Assembly: GCA_037042185.1 (NCBI GenBank)
Contig: JAXQJY010000028.1
Coordinates: 124,001 to 188,000, forward strand
Direction of reading: 5' to 3'
Length of the DNA: 64,000 nt
Source: Sordariomycetes sp. S80-01Y
Lineage: Eukaryota > Ascomycota > Sordariomycetes
The notes below the pieces were generated by a model, which was not told the DNA's origin, searched no databases, and saw only the letters and a list, made by a program, of their open reading frames with translations. Shown here piece by piece: positions 54,245-64,000 of this stretch; positions within the stretch are counted from its first letter, which is position 1, and the number at the start of each line of letters is the position of its first letter. Position numbers and translations under genes: made by a program.

Positions 54245-55972
54245 ATGCCTTCGGAAAAGGTTGAGCCCACTGAGGCTCATCTCGAGGCCTGCACCTCGAC
54301 AAAATCTCGCAGCCCTCGCGACCTCGCCGCGGACGAAGCGCAAAGACTCGCCACCAGCTTAACCCTCAACGATGCCTTACGCTATTACTGGAAGGCGGTG
54401 GCCTGGTCCCTTACCATTTCCATGTCCACGATCATGGAATCCTACGACCTCCTCTTGATCAGCTCGTTCTTCGCCTTTCCCCAGTTTCAGAAGAAGTACG
54501 GTGTACAGCTGCCGGATGGTAGCTACTCCATTGAGGCGAGGTGGCAGGTTGCTCTGACAGTCGTGGTCAACGTCGGCATGATCCTGGGCGTTTTCATCAA
54601 CGGTTACTGCGCCGACAAATGGGGCCTCAGGAAGACACTTATGGTATCGCACATCGTGCTGGCGGCCACCGTCTTCATCAACTTCTTTGCCCCGAGCGTA
54701 GAAGTCTTGACAGTAGGAACATTGCTACTGTAAGATTCAACTACCATTGTGTCCAACAACGCTAAGCTCGACCAGCTCGATCCCCTGCGGTGTTTTCGCG
54801 GCCGCCACACCGTCGTACGCGGCCGAAGTCGCGCCCCTGAAGCTCACCGGATACTTGACGGTCTATGTGAACCTTTGTTGGGTTATGGGTAAACTGATTG
54901 CCTTCGGAGTTCTCTCTTCTATGCTGAATCGCAACGACGAATGGGCGTACCGCATCCCCTTCGCCCTACAGTGGATGTGGTCCCCCTTCCTCATCCCCGC
55001 CACATGGTTTGCCCCCGAGTCTCCATGGTGGCTCGTAAAGAACGGAAAATTCGAAGAGGCAGAGGAGTCACTCCGCAGGCTTTGTGTCGCTCCTGAAAAT
55101 GTTATCAACCCCAAGGATACGATCGCCATGATGATCAGGACGGTGGAGACGGAGCGAGAGATGAAGATTGAAGGGACTTTCGCCGACTGCTTCAAGCGAG
55201 AGAACATCCGACGTACGGAGATCGCCATGCTGAGCTGGGGCTGTCAGCTTCTGCCTGGGTTTGCAATCCAGAACTACATTACGTACTTCTTTACTCTCGC
55301 TGGCTTGTCGCCTTCGGATGCCTTCAACATGTCGATCGGTAAGCTATGCGAAGCTCGCTTTCAACTTCCCAACTAATACGTTATCAGGAAATGCCGGTCT
55401 TGCTTTCGTCGGCACAGTGTCCTCATGGTTTATGATGACCAAATTTGGCTGGCGCACACTCTACCTTGGTGGCCTCTGCGCCATGCTTCCACTCATGGGT
55501 CTGGTTGGATTTCTCGATCTAGCAGTTGCCACGAATCCAGCAGCACGCTGGGGACAAGCTGGGCTGCTGCTGGTCTGGTTCTTCTGTTACGGTGAGTTCA
55601 AGCTACCCCGCAGGTAGTGCTTGTATGCTGACGTGTGCTGTAGGGATCAGTATCGGGCCCGTGCCATACGGCATTGCTGCCAGCGTTGGGGCTGCCAACG
55701 TGCGCATCAAGACTATCTCGCTCGGACGTAACACTTATTACTTCCTATCCATAATCAACGTGGTAGTGTCGCCCTACCTACTCAACCCAGAGGAGTTAAA
55801 TCTCCAGGGAAAGGCGGCCTTTCCTGCCGCTGTGCTGACCCTCATGATGATCGTGTGGACTTATTTTAGACTACCCGAGATCAAGGGCATGACGACGGAG
55901 ACGTTGGATAAGCTGTTCCATAGCGGCACATCGGCTAGGAAGTTCCGTGCTGCTGCCAAGGAACACCAATAG
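54245..55972 (+). CDS. MFS sugar transporter, alpha-glucoside permease type
   Basis: Four exons, 54245-54729, 54776-55338, 55388-55591 and 55644-55972, give 526 aa. The first junction is the least certain because two AGs are available near 54766 and 54775. The sequence follows fungal maltose-permease relatives: ALRYYWKAVAWSLTISMSTIMESYDL in TM1, GYCADKWGLRKTL in the loop 2-3 signature, CGVFAAATPSYAAEVAPLKLTGYL, APESPWWLVKNGK, and PEIKGMTTETLDKLF after TM12. This family takes up di- and oligosaccharides with protons. Two promoter words shared with the sulfatase gene suggest co-regulation, so the natural substrate may be a sulfated sugar or a glycoside. CreA sites in the promoter suggest glucose repression. 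Confidence 0.92.
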
Positions 55973-56890
55973 CTTCAGACGCAACAGAGGATGTGGTCCG
56001 CATTGGTACTACTTTGACGCCGGTCCTTTGTATGTAGGCGGAGCCCATTATCCTATTGAATGAACAGAAGGTTCGAGTGACAAATTAATACACGTATTTG
56101 CTCAAATCAAACATTGCGAGTGCGGGCATCATGCGCACAACCCTTCAAATCCCCACAAACCCATGTTGCGCGAAACACCTTCCCAGCCATTGCAATAGGT
56201 TGAAGACAAGTATCGACATGGACCAACCGCCATTGTCAATGGTGTTCAAGTACAAAGTCAGAACTGCCTAGACATTTAGGCAGTAGCAGTAGCCGTTTAT
56301 ACATTGATGGTCTGGGTGAGGCAGAGCTGGTCCAAACGTAGCGCGACTCAAAATGTCACCGCTTGAATGAAGTAGGACTGCGTCACTGCCGACTGTTTGA
56401 CGATCTATCCTGGACAAGGAGTGGCGTCACCCATAGTTTTCTGTGAGGACTAAACCGGTGCGCGTCAGGCATGTGGGAAGTGTGCGGTAGCCTTGGTCCC
56501 AGGGCGGTCGAGATGTGCAGGGAACCGTGACTTCCTCAGCTCACCCTCACCCACGTTCTTGCCTCGTAGCACTTCACAATGTCCCACTTCACAATTTTCC
56601 ACCCGCGCTGTTATTCCCTCAAACTTCGTCTTATGGTCTGCTTCAACACAATCGTCCTCATAGGCAGTACTGGGCCGGAGACATTCAGACTTAGTTGACC
56701 CCTTCATTCGATACAACCTTTCGAGTTGCCGCTCCTTTCAGTTACAGAACGCATGCGACCGGTGATATCGTGTCGGGCTCAACGTAAAACTTCTTCCTAC
56801 AAGGCTAAGCAAAACTCAGCGAAAGACTGATTGATCTTGAGCACTCCAATCTAGGTCTAGTGACTTGGGTCCAACCCTGAGCTTCTAGAT
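55973..56890. other. Intergenic region between the transporter and the unknown gene
   Basis: About 0.9 kb with no recognisable feature. Confidence 0.5.
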
Positions 56891-59132
56891 ATGGCTCCGC
56901 GGCCTGAGAGGAAAAAGGCAGAGCTCAAAGCTCACATCCGACAACGCGAAGGTGTGCTACGACAGGAATTGAAGCGCTTGCAGGCGCTCAGCATACAGGC
57001 CGATATCCTGAAGTCTCCAAAGCTAGGTGAAGAACCAACTTTCAATCCAAGGGAGTCAATAGACGAGTTGACCGCTACTTTGGATGCCCTAAAGGCTGTC
57101 AGAGAGGAAAATGACCGCATTCAACAAGAATACAAGGAGGCATACGATTCTATATGGAAACAAGTGGATATCGGGCCTGAATTGCAGCCCAAATCACCAT
57201 CTAAAAAACATAGGGAGTGCGATTCAGGTACGCCCGACCACCAAGCTGAGAAACACGTTCAGGAAAAAGGCATGGATCGCACCTCCCAGGTAAACGAGGT
57301 CACTTCATCTTCGTCAAACGCGATCAGAGGCCGCTTGAAAGCCATGGATCCCCCAGTAATCACCTTCGATACTGTCTTCCAGGGGGGCAAGGCCGACCCG
57401 AAAGACATCATCGTCGAGTTCCCACGGGGCAGCGACATGTTCTACATCCTGCGATGCAACGAATGCAACATCCCACCATTTGCACCCACGGCGCCTCTCA
57501 TGGCAGCAGCAAAGCACCTGGATTCTCCCCGACATAGCAATTTGGACAGATCCAACGACACTGCCATCAAACATCTAGGCATTCGTGTCCTTCATTGCAC
57601 CAAAGAGCTGGCTGAAGAGAATAATGAGGCCTACCGTCGATGGCTTGCTGTCCACGATCCTGAAAGAGGCAAGCGACTACTCAAAACAAAGAAAGCGGAC
57701 AAGGAGGTTAAAAGAAAAGAAGAATCGGGTACTCTTACATGCAGCGAAAGCCCCCCATCCGATTTCGAGGATGCCTGGCTCGGCAACTACAATACTCTAA
57801 GCAAGCGGCCATCGAAGAGAAGACGGATGGCCCAGATCGACCCTGAGGCCATCAAAGGCGGCGGCATGTTCTGTGCCAGCAACAGCAAGTCTATCCATGA
57901 CGATGTTGTAGTGATTTTGCCCATGTTCGAGGATTGGCCCGATCATAAATCTGAGTTGCTTCAGACGCCCTGTGATCTGGGATGGTGGGATTCTGGTGTT
58001 CCAGCCCCTCCAGTGGACTGCATTGTATTCGACCCTGGCACGCACTTCCCAATCAGATGGATGCGCGACTATCGCAATGATGGTGCTAAGGTTCAAGACC
58101 GATACTATCCTGCAGTCTTCATCGTAGGCTCTCGCTGGGAAAAGAATTTGACTTCCCTTGACTGGGTGCGCCATGGCGATCTCCGAGAATACCGAAAGGA
58201 GCAAATCAGCGAGGAGCACCAGCAAGGGGCTGCGGACTACATGGAGCGATTGGCGATGTTAGAGGATCCAGTTGCCGATGAGAGAAAAGGTTCGTTTATA
58301 ATGTAGACATTGCTCGGGGCTCGCTTCTAAATGCTAACAGTTTCATCTAGGGCTCCAAAGTCCCGCCGCACACTCACAATACGACCACAACCAGAAGGAA
58401 TTAGGTGTAGATCGAGGAAATCCTCTGAATATTGATAATAAAGAGAGCGAGAACGAAGGGTCACCGCCAGTGTTGCCTCCAGACGCAATTGCTAACGCAG
58501 CGTCTCAACACGGACGAGACATTGGACAAGCTGCGGCCTCGGGTCTGAAGGTGAGGACGGAAACAGATGACAACTCTAGCACTTTGGAAAGGCTCGGGCC
58601 CTATATTTCGAAGTCTACCCACAAGAAACGAGGTCCACCTGATTGCTCAAATGGCCAAGAAGAAATTACAGCGGACTCAGCATCCCGCTTTCTAGCTCAG
58701 CCGGGTACCGACAACGAGACGCCGCGACAAGTCCCGAAAGCACCTCTCGCTGCCGCTAGGCGATCATTTATGGAGTCCTACGAGATACCTAGTGCCACAC
58801 ATCGCGCTACTTTACTCGGAGATCATCCACGACGTACTGAGATCCATCGGACAGCAGATATAGGGCCTCTGTCCTGCCACTCCGCACAAAGAGCCGTTTT
58901 GCCTCCGGATCAGAGGTTCAGCGGCAACGCAGGCCCTAAAATCAAAGTCAAAGTACCAACCCCCACTCCTGTGAACGCTTCGACGAATGATAGCCCCCCT
59001 CGTCTCGAGTCAGACGATGATGACGACGACTCGGATATACCTAATGACACCGGCCATCTTCGGAAGATCAAGAGTGACATTGTCTCTCCCCACATGTCGG
59101 CTTCTTTCTCCCCGGTCAGAGGTGGTGTTTAG
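56891..59132 (+). CDS. Unrecognised large protein with coiled coil and C2H2-like segment
   Basis: Two exons, 56891-58289 and 58351-59132, with a 61 bp intron (gttcgt..atctag, branch gctaac), give 726 aa. I do not recognise the family. Residues 5-100 form a charged coiled coil (LKAHIRQREGVLRQELKRLQ). Around residues 155-240 a conserved-looking block reads DIIVEFPRGSDMFYILRCNEC, with AAAKHLDSPRH after it; C-x2-C and H-x5-H give a possible zinc site. A second globular block (about residues 350-440) includes LGWWDSGVPAPPVDCIVFDPG and DRYYPAVFIVGSRWEK. Basic stretches (KRPSKRRR, KKADKEVKRKEE) look like nuclear localisation signals. The C-terminal 250 residues are disordered with an acidic run. A nuclear or chromatin role is a guess from these features. 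Confidence 0.8.
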
Positions 59133-59446
59133 TGTTAACTTGACGAACTCTGTGATGACAATGTTGGAGTGTGTGAGAGATTCAGGCTTTGGGAGCTTTT
59201 ATCCTCTTAGGGGAATCAGAGGGACACTCACATATCTTGAGAGGTCTCGGATAGTGAGGAGTGTGTGGTCTAGCACGAAGCTGTTGCTGTTATTAGGAGC
59301 CGTCTTTCACAGAGGAACAGCAAGTCCTGGGGTTCAGAGCCCCAGCAGGAGGTCCAAAAATGAAATGAGGAATACTGCATCAGTATAAAATTGCTTAAGA
59401 AAACTAAAAGTACACGTGGTAATCATTGTTAATCATTCATGCCTTT
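59133..59446. other. Intergenic region between the convergent unknown gene and O-methyltransferase
   Basis: 314 bp of 3' flanks containing a strong hairpin at 59327-59345. Confidence 0.5.
59327..59345. other. Stem-loop in the convergent 3' region
   Basis: CTGGGG and CCCCAG pair perfectly around the 7-base loop ttcagag. The loop does not match a tRNA T loop. It may affect 3' end formation, or be incidental. Confidence 0.4.
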
Positions 59447-60894
59447 TCAACCCGCCCACTCGTACTCCAGCATAAGCACCGGTGGTCGCGTGTCCGCATC
59501 AACTCTCTTGAGAACATAGCGCTCGTCAGCGGCGGTGAAGACATCCTGGACATCCTGCGCGGTGCGTTCACTGTGGCCAAAGAGGGACATCATGCGCACA
59601 TCAGTGGCAGTGGTGGCTTTGCGGATGGCGCGGGGGAGAACGACGCCTTCCGGGGGAGGCGACCCAACGAACTCCATCATGACAATCTTGGACCCCTTTT
59701 TGAGACCAGGACGCAGCTGGCGCATGATCTCGATGGCCTTCTCTTGGGGCCAGTCATAGAAGATGAACTTAAAGAGGTAGATGTCGGCTGGGGTGGGCTG
59801 GGGCTCGAAGAAGCTGTGCGCGCGGAAGGTGATCTGACCCTTGAGCTCGTCGGGAACTGTGGTCTTGAAGTCGGGCTCGCATTGGGGAAGATCTTGGACC
59901 TCGATGGTGAGGTCCGGATAGTTCTGGACCAAGACGACATCGTCGAAGCCAGCCGATCCTCCAACCTGTTTGCGCGTGTCAGCAACTGACAAACATAACT
60001 AAACGGTGAACGGGAGCACTCACATCGACGACCTTGGCCTTTCCTGCCCCTTTCCAGTCGGTGAGCTGCTTGATGAGCTCACCCAGGTTGAGTGAGTCCT
60101 TGATCGACTTCATAGACTCAACCATCTCCTTCTGCCTCCAGCCGACACCCTTGGTCTCCCCCTCGCCGTCCTTCTCAATAAAGTCCCACATATCACTGTA
60201 AGTGCCGAGCTTCCCACCGCTGTACACCAGCGAGAAGGCTGTCTTGTTGAGGTCCTTGGCCAGCTTCTCCTCGCCGCGGGAGTACTTCTCCAACGCTCGG
60301 GTCAGGGTGCACATGGGAGCCCCCGAATTCCCGAGGTTGGTGTTCACGACGGCCTGCAGCCCTCTGGACTTCTTCAGAACGGCGGACTTGCTGGTGTGCT
60401 TGATGCGGGACTTCATGCTGGCCGGGTCGACCTTGGCGAAGATGCGGAGGGTGACCGCATGTTCCAGCACGCGGCGAATGACCTCCTCGGGCAGCCTGAC
60501 GGCTTTGGCGATCTCCTCGTACGATGCGTCACCGTCCAGCGGGATGGCATCGGGGATCTCAAAGTACGTAATCACGTCAAGGGTAGCTCCATCGGTGATA
60601 CTCTGCGCTGTGTTAGCACCGGTTCGGTTGTTGGGGACGCGGAGAGATTTGTACGGTGTGAGCAAGCGTGGTGATGGCCTCGGTAGGCCCTTGGATCAGC
60701 CAGATCAGGTCTTGGAGTAGGTCGGTAAGGACTTGACGCTTGACATATACGGTGGGCTCCGAGTCGTCGTAGCCCTCGGGGCCGTCGGCAGCGAAGGTAG
60801 CCTCCGGTTCGCCTTTCTCTTCGAGGTATGTGGTGAACTCATTGGTCAAGTCGTTGACCTTGGCAAGGGTCTCCTTGATTGTAAGGCCTGACAT
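59447..60894 (-). CDS. SAM-dependent O-methyltransferase (family 2)
   Basis: Three exons on the minus strand, 60894-60655, 60602-60024 and 59965-59447, in phase 0, give 445 aa. The N-terminal helical dimerisation/winged-helix region contains LDVITYFEIPDAIP and SYEEIAKAVRLPEEVIRRVLEHAVT. The SAM site is KVVDVGGSAGFDD (normally VDVGGGxGH), then LTIEVQDLPQ, and ITFRAHSFFEPQP for motifs II-III. The usual catalytic base His in the (F/L)HDWP motif is replaced by Tyr at about residue 343 (FKFIFYDWPQEKA). The SAM-binding part looks intact. Fungal relatives methylate phenolic hydroxyls in secondary metabolism, but no polyketide or peptide synthase is in this window. Substrate unknown. Confidence 0.9.
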
Positions 60895-63814
60895 TGTGGC
60901 AGACCCAGAATGTGACTTGGTTAGAAGAAGTGAAAAGATGTCTTAGATGTGTGAACAAAACGCAGCGTGGTGCGACCTCGATAGTTTATATGTCCCGAGC
61001 CTAGGACTGTTGCGCCGGCGCTGTCTGCGGCACGCGCAACGGCCTACGTCACTTGGCTAAAGACTCAGCGTCCGAACGGAGACGAGGATGTTGGCCGGTT
61101 CTAGATTCAATGCTTGCCGTAGAACACGTAGATCATGCTGCGCCATACCCTGCGACTCAACACTCGCCTCGGCTGAGGACAGCATGTTCCACCGAACACC
61201 AGGTAATGCGACGCGCAGATTGGCGCACAAGTTCGTCAAGATCCACGCAATGACAAAGGTTCAAGGGTCAAGTCCGATATGTTGACAAGGGTAGTCGTCG
61301 CTTGGGCTTTGCTGTATGACCATCGGACAGCCCCCAGTACTAACTCCCATGAGCTTGTTAATCCTTTTGGGGACAGGGCCGTTCTGCTTCCAGCTTAGAC
61401 CGGCCTGCAAGCCACCGCCAAGGCCCCATCAAGCAAACTCAATTGTTAAGCTTAAACTGCATCACGTCAGTCAATCCATCCTCCAGGGCTTCAGCTCGCT
61501 GGTGGGGGCAGGCCGTTGGCTTGGCGAGACGGAGCAGGTTTACGTGCTTTTGCATATTCCACTCGCCGATCAAGCTGACCGGGGGGCACGGTCACGACCG
61601 ATGAGATCTCATTTGTCCATCCACGGGACGAAACATTCCCGCAAATCCAGAATTACTGTTAGTACACAAGTTTTTGTAGGACGCGGACTTCGTCGAAAGA
61701 CAATGGCGACGGAGCGTCCTCTACGTATTCAGAGGCCTATATCCACGGTGGTGTAGGTGCTGACCCCACATCATGGGGCATTTTTGATGGGATTTCCAAC
61801 CACAATCCAAAGCCTAGACATCGCTTATATCAAACACCGGTGTAAAGCGGAGGTATCTCTGGCAGGTTTCAGTCCTTTTTTTGGGGGGCCCAGATGTGTC
61901 ACGACTCCTTCCAACGGCGCTCCACATGGCACATCGCATCAGAGACCGCCGTACCCAAGCCCCCACTCAACCCTCCGCTTTGACACGCACCACGGAATTA
62001 GAGGGCGACAGACCTCAAACCGGAGGGTTCAAGCGCACCGTGAGTGTAAGGGACTCTGATTTTCTTATTTTAGTAGCCGACTTGATACATGTAAGTCCTG
62101 ATTCGCAGCTTTCTGGAGGAGAAGGTCTAGCATCACATATCTAGCTGCTATGCCCCTGGCATAGTAAGAGATCGAAAGCCTGCAAGTCACGCTGTAACCT
62201 TCAGTGCCCAGGTAAACCGAACATCCCCATCTTCGGGACACCAAGTAGGCAATGCTTCTGGCCAATAAGATTCCCAGCCTACGCCAATGTCGGTGCTGTG
62301 CCACGTGGTTGGTCTTCTGCTTCCTTCCCGTACCGGATGCGTTCGCGGCCGACATCTATGGCAGACTCATAATGACTTGACTAAAGTAAGATCCGGTGAG
62401 TAATTTCGAGGGTGTGCGGAAAGTTGACTTCATAGGTTTGCAGGATGTCTCGGACTTCGACCTTCTTCCAATATCGCGTGCGTTGGGCCACACTGAAGCC
62501 CGCCTTTCATCATAACCCACTTCAACCATTACGCTCAGTGCTTTAGAAGCTCTATGAAGAGTAATGACAGCTTTAGTTCATGTCCTCAAAGTCAATACGA
62601 AGAAAATATTTGGGACTACTGGCCAAAAAAGACGCCCTTTGATCGTTGTGTCTACATCACGGTAGACTGAAGTTCGAATAGGGAACACGTGAGTCAAGCG
62701 TCTATTATTGGGGGGTTCCCATTATTAGGGGGCTCTCCATTGTGGTGGAATAATACGGGCGGTCAAATCTGAGACAGGGGGCAAGGTTTAGGAGCATCAT
62801 TTTTCAACCCCAAACTTAAGTTTAGCTATACATACGGCCCCTTCGCTCTTGAGGCTACTGTCGAGCGCAGATCCCTTCTGAATCGAATGAATGTATATAT
62901 TTAATTGATTCTAGATCAACCCTCCTTCTCCAGCCTGGCTCAGTCCAATCTAGGACAGCGGTCTGGGCTCAGTTGCCGTCTTATTTACTAGTAATCGGCT
63001 CATCCATTCTGGGCAATCGTCCTCGAGCAGCTAATCTCAGGCCGAGCATGGATGACTCATCTCAAAAACTTAACCCACATACGTCAAGTCGAGAAAAGAG
63101 TCGAGCTTCGACGGTTTTTCACTACTGAGGTCTAAATAAAGTATCGAGATCACTCACGGGATCCAGGCCGATCTGGCGGGGCGGATGGAGAAGCGGGCCG
63201 AGCCCCAATTGCCGGTTTCGGCAGTCTCTCTGAACACTGCAGAGCCAAAAGCCCTCGTGTAAGACGAGCACATCGAAGTACCTTTTTTCTTTTTTCCTTA
63301 TTCTCTTTCCTTTTTTTCTCGGAGAAAAATGTATAGCTAAGCTTACAAGAAGCCACGAAAGCCCAGGAGACATTCCTCCATCTGGCGATGAGGTTCTGAA
63401 AGGGGGGGGGATCTTGGGGGCCAGGGTTCTCTCTTGGACAGTGGAGATACTGGATTCCTACGATTGTGTAGCCAAGCTTCCTAATGGGCAGACTTGGCGG
63501 GGGGTAGTTCTCACCTAGTCTTGAAATCTTTTTCACCATTCAGCTCAAAGCGACCTGATTGAGACAGACCATCAGTGTTTGCTGGGATTTCGATTGAGTG
63601 TACGGAGTGTAGTCGCCGGTATTCAATAGGGGTGGGGTATGGTGCCGTCAGCGCTACTCTACTCTTTCGTCTCCCATTTCTTCCAATCTCACGATGTAGA
63701 TTCTATTTAGGGGGGGGTTTACGGTAGCATAGGGACTAATCTCTGTTCTCCCAGACAGATACGATCAGAGCAGGGCTCTTGGCATCCGATCAGAGCGTTT
63801 ATATCGACTGGATC
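60895..63814. other. Gene-poor right-hand region with low-complexity tracts
   Basis: About 2.9 kb. The left end holds the O-methyltransferase promoter. There is a GGGGGG-containing direct repeat near 62704-62737, a T/C-rich tract at 63279-63320 and G runs near 63402 and 63711. A 70-base segment at 63159-63228 resembles one at 63810-63888. Open frames of up to 146 codons show no recognisable pattern. Decayed repeat DNA is possible. Confidence 0.45.
60985..60990 (-). promoter_or_regulatory. TATA box of the O-methyltransferase gene
   Basis: The minus strand reads TATAAA about 93 bases upstream of the start codon. Confidence 0.55.
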
Positions 63815-64000
63815 ATGGCCAATTTCGCATCTCGGAGACGAAAGCAGCGCCGCTCCACTTCTCCACAAATGCGGACATCGGCAGTCTCGACAAGATCGAA
63901 AAAAACAGACCCAGAATCCGGAGAATTCAGCGGCAGAACCCGCCAACTTGGGAACGAGGGCGCATCGGTTGGGAGTCCGCCCTTTGAGGTCATTTCAGCC
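63815..64000 (+). CDS. Open frame running off the window edge, unknown
   Basis: From the ATG at 63815 (MANFASRRRKQRRSTSPQ) the frame is open for 62 codons to the end of the window. It is Ser/Arg-rich at first, then TDPESGEFSGRTRQLGNEG. It could be the 5' end of a gene, part of a retroelement, or chance. Confidence 0.25.
   Translation, partial: MANFASRRRKQRRSTSPQMRTSAVSTRSKKTDPESGEFSGRTRQLGNEGASVGSPPFEVISA

Noticed and set aside
59447-60894. O-methyltransferase as part of a secondary-metabolite cluster
   Set aside because: No polyketide synthase, peptide synthetase, terpene cyclase or P450 lies in the window on either side.
61316-62059. Consecutive plus-strand open frames of 146 and 100 codons
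   Set aside because: No recognisable motif, mixed composition and no splice pattern joining them.

Overview
The window is filamentous ascomycete (Pezizomycotina) nuclear DNA, most likely from a plant-associated Sordariomycete. Genes carry short introns of about 47-60 bp with GT..AG ends and CTAAC/CTGAC-like branch points. The families are typical of such fungi: an AA9 lytic polysaccharide monooxygenase, a GH95 fucosidase, a DUF7729 protein, small secreted Cys-rich proteins, Zn2Cys6 regulators and a fungal-type full ABC-B transporter. I see no tRNA, rRNA or CRISPR array and no intact transposon. All exon structures below were worked out by eye from splice signals and reading-frame continuity.

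Layout. 0-7.3 kb holds housekeeping genes: the 3' end of RAD23, BDP1 (TFIIIB) divergent from BRE1 (histone H2B ubiquitin ligase), and a SARAF-like ER calcium regulator. A 3.7 kb empty region precedes a full ABC-B multidrug transporter (10.9-15.0 kb). 16.9-22.5 kb carries a DUF7729 surface protein, a peroxisomal-type MaoC hydratase and a repeat-rich GPI-anchored wall protein. 24.4-29.7 kb has two secreted carbohydrate-active enzymes in divergent orientation, an AA9 LPMO and a GH95 fucosidase. 30.1-46.4 kb is again mostly core genes: MED10, a TPR-DnaJ co-chaperone, myosin regulatory light chain, AFI1, S-formylglutathione hydrolase, RPB6, TFIIIA and a ZRT3-type zinc transporter, with one small secreted Cys-rich protein among them. 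After a gene-poor gap come three co-oriented genes (49.3-56.0 kb): a Zn2Cys6 regulator, an intronless formylglycine sulfatase and an MFS sugar transporter. A long unrecognised protein and an O-methyltransferase follow. The last 3 kb is gene-poor and may contain decayed repeat DNA.

How genes work together. The best functional unit is the regulator-sulfatase-transporter trio. The sulfatase and transporter promoters share two exact 13-base words at nearly the same distance from their start codons, and one of them is a direct repeat of CCGAC (CGG-N4-CGG on the other strand), which suits a zinc-cluster regulator. This looks like a small catabolic regulon for a sulfated sugar. Other points of interest are a zinc-cluster regulator with two clusters whose first intron has a GA instead of GT donor, a DnaJ gene followed in frame across a single TGA by a membrane-segment ORF, an AA9 enzyme with two altered second-sphere residues, and an O-methyltransferase with Tyr where the catalytic His is expected.
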